A stretch of DNA of 64,000 nucleotides, taken from contig DATGUN010000017.1 in the NCBI GenBank assembly GCA_035301285.1, positions 62,001 through 126,000 on the forward strand, written 5' to 3'. This document shows, piece after piece, positions 45,340 through 52,968 of the stretch (the stretch's first letter is position 1; each line of letters opens with the position of its first letter). The notes under the pieces were generated by a model. The model was given only the letters and a program-made list of their open reading frames with translations, was not told the DNA's origin and made no database searches. This DNA comes from DATGUN01 sp035301285. Lineage in GTDB: Bacteria; Bacillota; Bacilli; Bacillales; Amphibacillaceae. Position numbers and translations under genes: made by a program.

Positions 45340-45689
45340 AATAGTCACCTTTCCTTTCTTATACCCTATTATTTTTCCCTTCCTAGCCTTCCCAAAAACA
45401 TGATTTTTTTGTACCATCACACGTGTCTTTATGTATCATAAACTGTTTTGAGTCGTATATATATATCAACAAACAATCAACTGTTACATAAAAATCACCT
45501 AGTCAATTGGTACAATATATAATCTAGTTAAAGTTTAGCTTAAAAGTACTGTTTAGGTCAATCACTTTGATTATTTCCACATAATTATGATAAGCGCTTT
45601 CCAACGATTCCAAACTTCTGTTTTCTAAACTGTTATATTCAAATTAATTGATACTGTATCAATCTGTATTATTAATTTATTTTCCAATC
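45340..45689. promoter_or_regulatory. pdh promoter region with a cre-like site
   Basis: On the minus strand TTGACC (45556-45561), 18-base spacer, TAAACT (45532-45537), giving a start near 45525 and a long leader of about 185 bases to pdhA. A cre-like GGAAAGCGCTTATC (plus-strand 45589-45602, 11 of 14 consensus positions) lies at about -70, the upstream position used by CcpA for activation. The leader shows no riboswitch fold that I recognise. Confidence 0.45.
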
Positions 45690-45718
45690 AAAAAGACAGA
45701 CGGCTTATCCGTCTGTCT
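45690..45718 (-). terminator. Terminator of ykyA
   Basis: 9-bp stem GACAGACGG/CCGTCTGTC then TTTTT on the minus strand. Confidence 0.85.
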
Positions 45719-45738
45719 CTTTAACATTAGAAAGAAGA

Positions 45739-46476
45739 TCATTCTTCATCATTTTCATTTGCGTTGTTCCCTTCGTCATTACCATCTGTATCATTCTTAC
45801 CTTTTCCGGGCGCCTCATCATCATATTCAACATCGATGTCGGCCGCCTCATAAAATTCCTTTTTCAAATCATTGTATTCAACTGTTGCATGATTAAACGT
45901 TTCATTTGTGTCAATGATATGTTGATAGCTCTCATTTATTTCATCCAATTGTTCAGAAATCGCTTCTTGTTCTACATCTTCATCCTGCAATAACGTGTAT
46001 AATTCAGTTTCGTCATCAAGGGAGTCCATATATGCCTCATATATTTCATGATAGGCGTCATATCTTTCCATCATCACATCATACATTTCATTGGCATTTT
46101 CTTTAACATCTTTATCATCATCTAAATCCCCGATCAAATCTTTAACCTTTTTAAATTCCTTTTCGGATGAATCCATACTATCTTTTTCCTCGTCAACTTT
46201 GTCCCGTCGTTCATCAATGGATGAAATAGCATCTTCGGAAAGTTCTTTTATCTTATCAAAATCATCCATGCTCAATTCAAAAATCTCTTCGTATAATGAT
46301 TGTTCTTTCTGTTCCAGCTCGGTGATTTCCGTTTGTTTTTCGACAAATGTTTCCTCCAACGTTACCGATTCTTCCAGATGATCATATATTTCTTCTGTTG
46401 TGGATTCACCGCTACAGGCATTTAAGACCATTAAAGCACTTATTCCGAGCAGCAGACCCGTCCATTTAAAATACAA
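45739..46476 (-). CDS. ykyA: YkyA family cell-wall-binding lipoprotein
   Basis: 245 residues from TTG 46476, eight bases after CGGGGGA; the TTG at 46497 precedes that site. Lipobox LNAC (Cys about residue 21), then a long helical, strongly acidic domain (about 25-215) with coiled-coil character, and an Asn/Asp/Glu/Gly tail. Family PF10368-type proteins are surface lipoproteins of unknown role. It lies between def and pdhA exactly as in B. subtilis. Confidence 0.9.
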   Translation of the reverse strand: MYFKWTGLLLGISALMVLNACSGESTTEEIYDHLEESVTLEETFVEKQTEITELEQKEQSLYEEIFELSMDDFDKIKELSEDAISSIDERRDKVDEEKDSMDSSEKEFKKVKDLIGDLDDDKDVKENANEMYDVMMERYDAYHEIYEAYMDSLDDETELYTLLQDEDVEQEAISEQLDEINESYQHIIDTNETFNHATVEYNDLKKEFYEAADIDVEYDDEAPGKGKNDTDGNDEGNNANENDEE

Positions 46477-46786
46477 CTTGTAAATCCCCCGTTCCAATTA
46501 GATGGCATAGTTTTTTTATAAACACAGTATAACATAAATCATTGGAGTCACATTAATAAAAAAGATGTTTCATGGATCAATCGATCACCATCTTCATTGT
46601 GCCTTAATAAGAACTTTGTGAATGGTTTCCCGCTACAGAAAATGATAAAATATGTTTAAATTAATGAAAAGTCTATAAGATGATAGTATTATTCATTATA
46701 TAAAAGAATAAACGACTTTTCTAAAGACAAATGATGACCTTATACGTCAAATACATGATATAATGGTGAAGTAAGGAGTGACGAAA
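46477..46786. other. Intergenic region between divergent ykyA and def
   Basis: No gene or strong structure seen. A -10-like TATAAT at 46759-46764 lies just before def. Confidence 0.5.
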
Positions 46787-47335
46787 ATGATTACAATGGA
46801 TGATATCGTGCGAGAAGGACATCCTTCATTACGAAAAAAAGCCGATGAAGTGGATGTGCCGCTATCTGATGAAAACAAACAACTACTGAATGATATGCTT
46901 ACATTTTTGAAAAACAGCCAAGATGAAGAAATAGCCGAAAAATATAATTTACGCGCTGGTGTTGGACTTGCTGCAACCCAGTTGAATATAAACAAGCGAT
47001 TGGTCGCTGTCCATTTTGAAGATGCAAAAGGTAAAACATATAGCTATGGTCTGGTCAATCCGAAAGTCATCAGTCATTCAGTAGAACAAGCTTATATCAC
47101 AAACGGTGAAGGATGCTTATCGGTAGATAGGGAACTCCCGGGCATCGTGCCAAGACATGCCCGTGTGACGGTGAGTGCAACAGATATGGAGGGCAACCCT
47201 CTTAAATTAAGGCTGAGGGATTATGCCGCCATAGTTTTCCAACATGAAATCGATCACCTGAATGGCATTATGTTCTATGATTACATCAATGATGAAAATC
47301 CGTTGTTACCGCCTGAAAACGCAAAAGCAGTCTAA
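46787..47335 (+). CDS. def: Peptide deformylase
   Basis: 182 residues from ATG 46787 (AAGGAG eight bases before). Metallo-hydrolase removing the N-formyl group from nascent proteins. The three motifs are intact: GVGLAATQ, EGCLS (metal Cys) and HEIDH (two metal His and catalytic Glu). The long insertion with NSQDEEIAEKYNLR places it in type 2 deformylases (B. subtilis DefB/YkrB). It is next to ykyA and pdh, as in B. subtilis. Confidence 0.97.
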   Translation: MITMDDIVREGHPSLRKKADEVDVPLSDENKQLLNDMLTFLKNSQDEEIAEKYNLRAGVGLAATQLNINKRLVAVHFEDAKGKTYSYGLVNPKVISHSVEQAYITNGEGCLSVDRELPGIVPRHARVTVSATDMEGNPLKLRLRDYAAIVFQHEIDHLNGIMFYDYINDENPLLPPENAKAV

Positions 47336-47361
47336 TCATCCCAAATCGTATAAGAAACTTC

Positions 47362-47406
47362 AAAACGTACAAAATAGCAGTAGTATCTGTTTTGTACGTT
47401 TTTTTC
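47362..47406 (+). terminator. Terminator of def
   Basis: 11-bp stem AACGTACAAAA/TTTTGTACGTT plus inner AGCAG-type pairing, then seven T. Confidence 0.88.
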
Positions 47407-47550
47407 ATGATTATTTTATGAGTTTCCAAAACAAAAGAGAGTTTTTTATTTCAAATTTACTCAAACAGTATTATACTATAAATAAGAGGGATTGGAACGG
47501 TGTTTGTTTTTTGTTGCTTTTCTTAAAAATGGATGAAGGAGTGTAAAACC

Positions 47551-47652
47551 ATGTTAAAACGCCTAAAAGAAAAGCTGAAAAAACGTTTGAAAGACTTTTT
47601 AGGCAAAGAACGTGTACCGACCACTTTTGAAGAAGATAATCATTACGAATGA
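47551..47652 (+). CDS. 33-residue basic amphipathic peptide, unknown
   Basis: MLKRLKEKLKKRLKDFLGKE followed by RVPTTFEEDNHYE. A strong GAAGGAG lies seven bases before ATG 47551, and an A/T-rich -10-like TATACT is found near 47472-47477. Residues 1-18 would form an amphipathic helix with Leu on one face and Lys/Arg/Glu around it, suited to membrane or RNA contact; the tail is acidic. No family recognised. Alone between def and rpoY. Confidence 0.6.
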   Translation: MLKRLKEKLKKRLKDFLGKERVPTTFEEDNHYE

Positions 47653-47936
47653 CAAATAACCAATCACAATCATGCCATTTTATTCAACGGAAAGAACTTG
47701 ATGCAACTGCACACTGCCGAAAGGTGTGTCAGTTCCATACGCTTGATGATCGAATGTGCTAACATGAGCGGCGCATTATCGGATACCGGACGGAGGAATC
47801 ATCCGCTCTTTCATGCATCTTTTGAAGCTGGGTAAATAAACAGCTTTATTACGTGTGAAGAAATGCGCATTATGTTCAGCAGTGTTAACCCATTTGAAAC
47901 GCAAACAAAACATAAATAATTGATAGGAGAGATTTT
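47653..47936. other. Structured region upstream of rpoY-rnjA
   Basis: More G/C-rich than its neighbours at about 47695-47835. It contains overlapping, mutually exclusive inverted repeats: GAGCGG (47766-47771) with CCGCTC (47803-47808), and CGGAT (47780-47784) with ATCCG (47801-47805). An AAGCTG/CAGCTT hairpin near 47824-47845 comes next. A 44-codon open frame runs 47701-47835 with only a weak GGAAAG before it; its product (MQLHTAERC...) resembles nothing I know. This may be a regulatory leader of rpoY-rnjA or a decayed fragment. Confidence 0.4.
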
Positions 47937-48146
47937 ATGATATTTAAAGTATTATATCAGGAATCGCCAGATGAGATTCCTGTTAGAGAAAGAACAAATT
48001 GTTTTTATGTCCAGGCTGATTCTGTGCGAGAAGTCCGCACAAAATTAGTTGATTACAACATCAATATTGAATCCATCAGTGCTCTTGATGAAGCCCATTT
48101 GGCTTACGAACAGCAATCTGAAGATTTCAAGCTGGAGAACATATAA
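47937..48146 (+). CDS. rpoY: RNA polymerase epsilon subunit
   Basis: 69 residues, small Firmicute RNA polymerase subunit (formerly YkzG). Begins MIFKVLYQESPDEIPVRERT and carries YVQADSVREVRTKL, the family pattern. It is three bases upstream of rnjA, the conserved arrangement. Confidence 0.97.
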   Translation: MIFKVLYQESPDEIPVRERTNCFYVQADSVREVRTKLVDYNINIESISALDEAHLAYEQQSEDFKLENI

Positions 48147-48149
48147 GTT

Positions 48150-49817
48150 ATGAAATTTGTAAAAAACGATCAAACAGCTGTATTCGCATTAGGTGGGTTG
48201 GGAGAAATCGGAAAGAACACATACGGTGTCCAATTTCAAGATGAAATCATATTGATTGATGCCGGTATCATGTTTCCTGAAGATGAATTACTTGGAATCG
48301 ATTATGTTATTCCCGATTATACCTATCTCATTCAAAACCAAGACAAAATCAAGGGATTGTTTATAACACATGGCCACGAAGATCATATCGGCGGCATCCC
48401 TTACCTTTTAAAAGAAATCAATATACCAATATATGCTGGTAAACTTGCGATCGGTTTAATCAGAAATAAATTGGATGAACATGGGTTATTACGTAGTACG
48501 AAATTACACACCATTCAAGAAGATGACATTATCAAGTTCAGGAAAACATCCGTCAGTTTTTTCCGTACGACACACAGCATTCCAGATTCATATGGCGTTG
48601 TAGTAAAAACACCTCCAGGCAACATCGTCCACACAGGTGATTTTAAGTTTGATTTCACCCCAGTTGGCGAGCCGGCAAACTTGGCAAAAATGGCTGAAAT
48701 AGGTAAAGAGGGCGTACTTTGCCTGCTTTCAGACAGTACCAATAGTGAAGTACCCGGTTTTACAATGAGTGAAAGGGTTGTCGGTGGAAGTATTAATGAT
48801 ATTTTCACGAATGTAGATGGACGATTGATTTTTGCGACATTCGCTTCCAACATCTATCGTTTGCAACAAGTTGTCGAAGCTGCCGTAAAACATAATCGTA
48901 AAGTGGCTGTCTTTGGTCGAAGCATGGAAAATTCCATCCGACTTGGACAAGAGTTAGGTTATATCACAGCACCGAAAGATACATTCATTGAAGCCAATCA
49001 AATCAATCGTCTCCCCGCTCATGAGGTCACGATTATATGTACCGGATCCCAAGGTGAGCCAATGGCAGCTTTATCACGGATTGCCAATGGAACACACCGT
49101 CAGATTCAAATCAATCCGAACGACACAGTTGTATTTTCCTCATCTCCAATCCCTGGAAATACAGTCAGTGTAGGACGGACAATCAATAAGTTGTATCGTG
49201 CAGGCGCTGATGTCATTCATGGAAAATTGAGCAATATCCATACTTCCGGACATGGAAGTCAAGAAGAAATGAAATTGATGTTGCGGCTTATTCAACCCCA
49301 ATTTTTTATGCCGATTCATGGGGAATACCGTATGCTCAAAGAACATGCTAAACTAGCAGATTCATGCGGTATCAATCCGGAAGACACCTTTATAATGGAT
49401 AATGGTGATGTACTTGCTCTCGGAAAAGATAATGGGATGATTGCCGGAAAAATACCTTCTGGTTCAATTTATGTAGACGGAAGTGGTATAGGCGACATCG
49501 GAAATATCGTTCTCCGTGACCGTCGGATTTTATCTGAAGAAGGACTTGTCATTGTTGTTGTAAGCATTAATATGAAAAAATACAAAATTGCTTCTGGGCC
49601 AGATATTATTTCACGTGGTTTTGTTTATATGCGCGAATCTGAAGACCTTATAAATCAAGCACAAAAACTGGTTACAAAGCATTTGAATAAATTGATGGAC
49701 AAGAAGACAAATCAGTGGTCCGAAATCAAAAATGAAATCACGGACACCATTGCTCCATTCTTATTTGATAAAACAAAACGGAGACCGATGATTCTACCTA
49801 TCATCATGGAAGTATAA
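48150..49817 (+). CDS. rnjA: Ribonuclease J1
   Basis: 555 residues. 5'-to-3' exo- and endoribonuclease, a main mRNA decay enzyme of Firmicutes. Metallo-beta-lactamase motif HGHEDHIGG is near residue 73, beta-CASP region ATFASNIYRLQQ and GRSMENSIRLGQELGY follow, and the C-terminal dimerisation domain is complete. B. subtilis SR1P promotes the GapA-RNase J1 interaction, so the SR1-like gene in this window may act on this protein. Confidence 0.97.
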   Translation: MKFVKNDQTAVFALGGLGEIGKNTYGVQFQDEIILIDAGIMFPEDELLGIDYVIPDYTYLIQNQDKIKGLFITHGHEDHIGGIPYLLKEINIPIYAGKLAIGLIRNKLDEHGLLRSTKLHTIQEDDIIKFRKTSVSFFRTTHSIPDSYGVVVKTPPGNIVHTGDFKFDFTPVGEPANLAKMAEIGKEGVLCLLSDSTNSEVPGFTMSERVVGGSINDIFTNVDGRLIFATFASNIYRLQQVVEAAVKHNRKVAVFGRSMENSIRLGQELGYITAPKDTFIEANQINRLPAHEVTIICTGSQGEPMAALSRIANGTHRQIQINPNDTVVFSSSPIPGNTVSVGRTINKLYRAGADVIHGKLSNIHTSGHGSQEEMKLMLRLIQPQFFMPIHGEYRMLKEHAKLADSCGINPEDTFIMDNGDVLALGKDNGMIAGKIPSGSIYVDGSGIGDIGNIVLRDRRILSEEGLVIVVVSINMKKYKIASGPDIISRGFVYMRESEDLINQAQKLVTKHLNKLMDKKTNQWSEIKNEITDTIAPFLFDKTKRRPMILPIIMEV

Positions 49818-49820
49818 TTT

Positions 49821-49877
49821 TAATCAATAAAACTCAAGCAGGGAAAAGCGATTCCCATGCTTGAGTTTTATTGATTC
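49821..49877 (+). terminator. Terminator of rnjA
   Basis: Perfect 17-bp stem TCAATAAAACTCAAGCA/TGCTTGAGTTTTATTGA with an inner GGG/CCC. Confidence 0.9.
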
Positions 49878-49980
49878 TTTATCAAATAACGTTGGTCCAT
49901 TCCTTTTTGTCGATCAAAACCTATATTTATGGTTAGATTAGACCTCGTTAAAATTGTGCGTTGCACACATTGACTTTCAC

Positions 49981-50094
49981 AACGGATGGCTCGCTTTCCG
50001 CGGGCAATGCCTCAACTAATTTCTCACGTTTTTACAACCCAAGAAATGGATTTTCGGCTATTACTTTTCCCGCAGGAGTCGGCCATCTTTCGTT
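49981..50094. repeat. Palindromic dispersed repeat of Bacillaceae type
   Basis: The two ends are imperfect inverted copies: AACGGATGGCTCGCTTTCC... at the left and, read in reverse, AACGAAAGATGGCCGACTCC at the right, with CGCGGGC and CCCGCAGGAG inside. This closely resembles a short repeat I know from intergenic regions of many Bacillaceae genomes. No coding capacity. It lies against the transposase remnant. Confidence 0.55.
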
Positions 50095-50174
50095 ACAGTA
50101 ATTGGATTATATTTTTAAGCGGTATACACATGTATGTTGCTCAATTTGCTCTGCACGTATTCTTTTTGTTTTGA

Positions 50175-50300
50175 TTTTGCCTCATTTGGCTTAAATCGAT
50201 TTTATAATTAAAGAAATTTCGATTACCATACACAACTTGATTTAATACTTTCACCTTATTGTTTATCCCTTCAATTCGTCCATTATTGATATAAGTGACG
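50175..50300 (-). pseudogene. ISL3-family transposase C-terminal remnant
   Basis: The minus-strand frame reads YINNGRIEGINNKVKVLNQV then VYGNRNFFNYKI, the C-terminal DDE-side signature of ISL3 transposases (usually SNGxxEGxNNKIKxLKR). Only about 35 residues are recognisable; the upstream part of the gene is gone and replaced by the 3' end of ktrC. No inverted repeats or target duplication could be delimited. Confidence 0.75.
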
Positions 50301-50303
50301 CAG

Positions 50304-50969
50304 CTATTCATCGATGACCAGATGTTTTTCGAATCTGGAAATATCTTTATCTGCACCAATCACAATCAATACATCATTCTCTTTTAATTTGTCTTCAGCC
50401 ATAGGAGAAACGTTAATGTCCGTTCCTTCTTTGATAGCCACAACGTTACAACCATAATTAGCACGGATATCAAGATCAACCAATGTCTTGCCTACCATTT
50501 TCTCACCGGCTTTGACCTCAACGATGCTATGGTCTTCAGATAACTCCAGAAAATCAAGGATATTTTTGGATATGATATTACGTGCAATACGTTTCCCCAT
50601 ATCCCGCTCTGGGTGAACGACATGATCTGCACCAATTTTATTTAATATTTTCTCATGGTAATCATTTTGGGCTTTGACAGTGATTTTTTTTATGCCAATA
50701 TCTGTCAAAATAACAGTCGTTAAAATACTTGCTTGAATATTATCGCCAATCGCTACAATGACATGCTCGAAGTTCTTGATACCGATTTCCTTCAAAGATA
50801 CTTCGTCCGTTGAATCGGCAATGACGGCATGTGTCGCTATATTTTTAAATTCATTCACTTTATCTTCATTATGATCAATGGCTAAGACGCCCATTCCTTC
50901 ATTACTCAATTCTTCACAGATACTGCCCCCAAAACGTCCCAAACCAATAACCGCAAATTCCCGTTTCAT
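50304..50969 (-). CDS. ktrC: Ktr potassium uptake system regulatory subunit KtrC
   Basis: 221 residues. N-terminal RCK domain with Rossmann loop IGLGRFGGSICEEL (about residues 8-21) for ATP/ADP or NAD, and a C-terminal RCK_C domain (about 140-221) that in Ktr proteins binds cyclic di-AMP. Gates the KtrD membrane subunit. Full length despite the transposase remnant abutting its stop codon. The position next to rnjA-rpoY matches B. subtilis ktrC (ykqB). Confidence 0.92.
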   Translation of the reverse strand: MKREFAVIGLGRFGGSICEELSNEGMGVLAIDHNEDKVNEFKNIATHAVIADSTDEVSLKEIGIKNFEHVIVAIGDNIQASILTTVILTDIGIKKITVKAQNDYHEKILNKIGADHVVHPERDMGKRIARNIISKNILDFLELSEDHSIVEVKAGEKMVGKTLVDLDIRANYGCNVVAIKEGTDINVSPMAEDKLKENDVLIVIGADKDISRFEKHLVIDE

Positions 50970-51120
50970 AATATCCCCCCATATCTCCTTATAGCTTCAT
51001 ATAGTTTATCATATTACATGAAATTTTGGCATCCATGTATTAAACGTATGCATTGAAAAAGGGTATCATCAGATTATGCTCCAATGATACCCACTCTATT
51101 TCGGCTTGAAAATCTACAGC

Positions 51121-52956
51121 TTAAATCGCATCTAACATTTGAAATTGTGACTTCACTAAACCGAAATACTCCCCTTCTTTTTTCATAAGTTCATCATGGT
51201 TGCCATTTTCAAGTACTTTACCATTTTCGAGAACATATATATTATCGGATTCTCGAATCGTAGAAAGTCGATGTGCAATGATGATTGCAGTACGTCCCTT
51301 CAAGAGTTTCTTCAAGGCTTCCTGAATTTTCATTTCTGTTTCTGTATCAATACTTGCAGTTGCCTCATCGAGAATCAATATGCGTGGATCTGCCAAAAGG
51401 GCTCTGGCAAAAGAAAGTAATTGCCTTTCACCTGCAGAAAGTATATTCCCTCGCTCCTCCACTTCTGTTTCATAACCATTTGCCAGCCTTTGAATAAACT
51501 CATCTGCACCGACTACGATTGCAGCCTGCTTGACTTCTTCATCGGAAGCGGTCGGACGGCCAAAGCGTATATTTTCCATAATCGTTCCCGAAAAAACAAA
51601 TGTATCTTGCAACACAACACTGATATTTTGCCTGACACTATCAATGGTTGCATCTCTCAAGTCATGACCATCGATTTTCACACTACCTTCTGTCGGGTCA
51701 TAAAAACGGCTTATTAAATTCGCTATTGTTGATTTACCGCTTCCGGTATGGCCGACAAGCGCTATCGATTGGCCTTGCTTGATATCAAGTGAAATTTCAT
51801 GTAGGGCGATTCGCTCATTATCATAAGAAAACTGAACCTTATCAAATTCGATATGCCCTTTCATATCTACGAATTTATATGCATTGGGCTTTTCGACAAC
51901 ATTGGGCTGCTCATCCAAAAATTCAAAGATACGTTCAGAGGCCGACATAGCCATCAACAATTGATTGTACATTTGACCCAGCCTGGAAATAGGCTCCCAG
52001 AACATGCCGATAAAAAAGGAAAAGGACACGAATGTACCAATGGCGATACCACCATTATCCTCACCAAGGAGAATGAGATAGGCCCCGAAAGATATTAAGA
52101 TGATCGTACCGACGGCATTGCTCATCTCGACAAAAGGACGGAATAAAGCACTTTTCTTACTGGCATCTCGCCAACTTTCAAAATTATCTTCGTTCAAACC
52201 ACTGAAAAAGTCCGCATTTTCTGTTTCCTGTGAAAATGATTGAGTAATTCGTATACCTTGCAACCCTTCATTCAAATGCGAATTCAAGCGCGATTGCTGG
52301 ATCCGTACATTTTGCCAGGACCGGCGAATCTTTTTCCGCAGTTTAGTCGAAATATAAAACATGACGGGAATCACTACCATGATTGCCAAAGCAAGTTTTG
52401 GACTTAACACAAGTAAAATCACGATGATGCCGATTAAAGTCAAGACATCAATCAACAAATTGATGATTCCGTTTGTGAACAATTCCTGCAGAGAGTTTAT
52501 ATCATTCATGATACGTACCAAAATGGAACCTTCGGAACGCGTATCAAAGAAACGATGAGATAAACGCTGAACATGTTTAAACAAATGCTGTCTGATATCA
52601 TAAATGACATTCTGGCCCAAGATGTTGACCCATCTGATTTGAAGTGTATTCCCCAGGTAGCTGAGTATATACAATAATCCGATGCCTATGACAATATACG
52701 TAAGCATCGTTACATCTTTATTGGCTATCGCTACATCAATGGCTACCTTACCGATCATGACAGGGACCGCCAACCGGACGGCCGTCGCAACAAATGTCGC
52801 AATGATTGCCCCTGGTAGATAATTGGTTGCGTAGGGCTTGACGTATTGCAGCAAACGAAGTAATTGTTGCCAGTTAAATGGTTTATCAACCTTTTGGTCA
52901 ACCGTATAATAGAAACGATTTAAATGGCGATTGTTTTTCTTCGTTCGATTTTCCAT
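51121..52956 (-). CDS. ABC exporter, half-transporter with canonical catalytic Glu (YknV/MdlB-like)
   Basis: 611 residues: six-helix ABC membrane domain (about 35-335), then an ATPase domain with Walker A GHTGSGKST at 402-410, signature LSAGE at 506-510 (deviating from LSGGQ) and Walker B ILILDE with E531 as catalytic base. Encoded 12 bases after the partner half-transporter. The combination of a normal Glu here, a deviant signature here and the reverse in the partner is the hallmark of heterodimeric exporters with one active ATP site. Multidrug or lipid export is likely; substrate unknown. Confidence 0.92.
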   Translation of the reverse strand: MENRTKKNNRHLNRFYYTVDQKVDKPFNWQQLLRLLQYVKPYATNYLPGAIIATFVATAVRLAVPVMIGKVAIDVAIANKDVTMLTYIVIGIGLLYILSYLGNTLQIRWVNILGQNVIYDIRQHLFKHVQRLSHRFFDTRSEGSILVRIMNDINSLQELFTNGIINLLIDVLTLIGIIVILLVLSPKLALAIMVVIPVMFYISTKLRKKIRRSWQNVRIQQSRLNSHLNEGLQGIRITQSFSQETENADFFSGLNEDNFESWRDASKKSALFRPFVEMSNAVGTIILISFGAYLILLGEDNGGIAIGTFVSFSFFIGMFWEPISRLGQMYNQLLMAMSASERIFEFLDEQPNVVEKPNAYKFVDMKGHIEFDKVQFSYDNERIALHEISLDIKQGQSIALVGHTGSGKSTIANLISRFYDPTEGSVKIDGHDLRDATIDSVRQNISVVLQDTFVFSGTIMENIRFGRPTASDEEVKQAAIVVGADEFIQRLANGYETEVEERGNILSAGERQLLSFARALLADPRILILDEATASIDTETEMKIQEALKKLLKGRTAIIIAHRLSTIRESDNIYVLENGKVLENGNHDELMKKEGEYFGLVKSQFQMLDAI

Positions 52957-52968
52957 TTTCTCCCCTCC

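Noticed and set aside
45340..45525. Possible riboswitch in the long pdhA leader
   Set aside because: No hairpin-rich conserved core or expression platform resembling a known class could be drawn.
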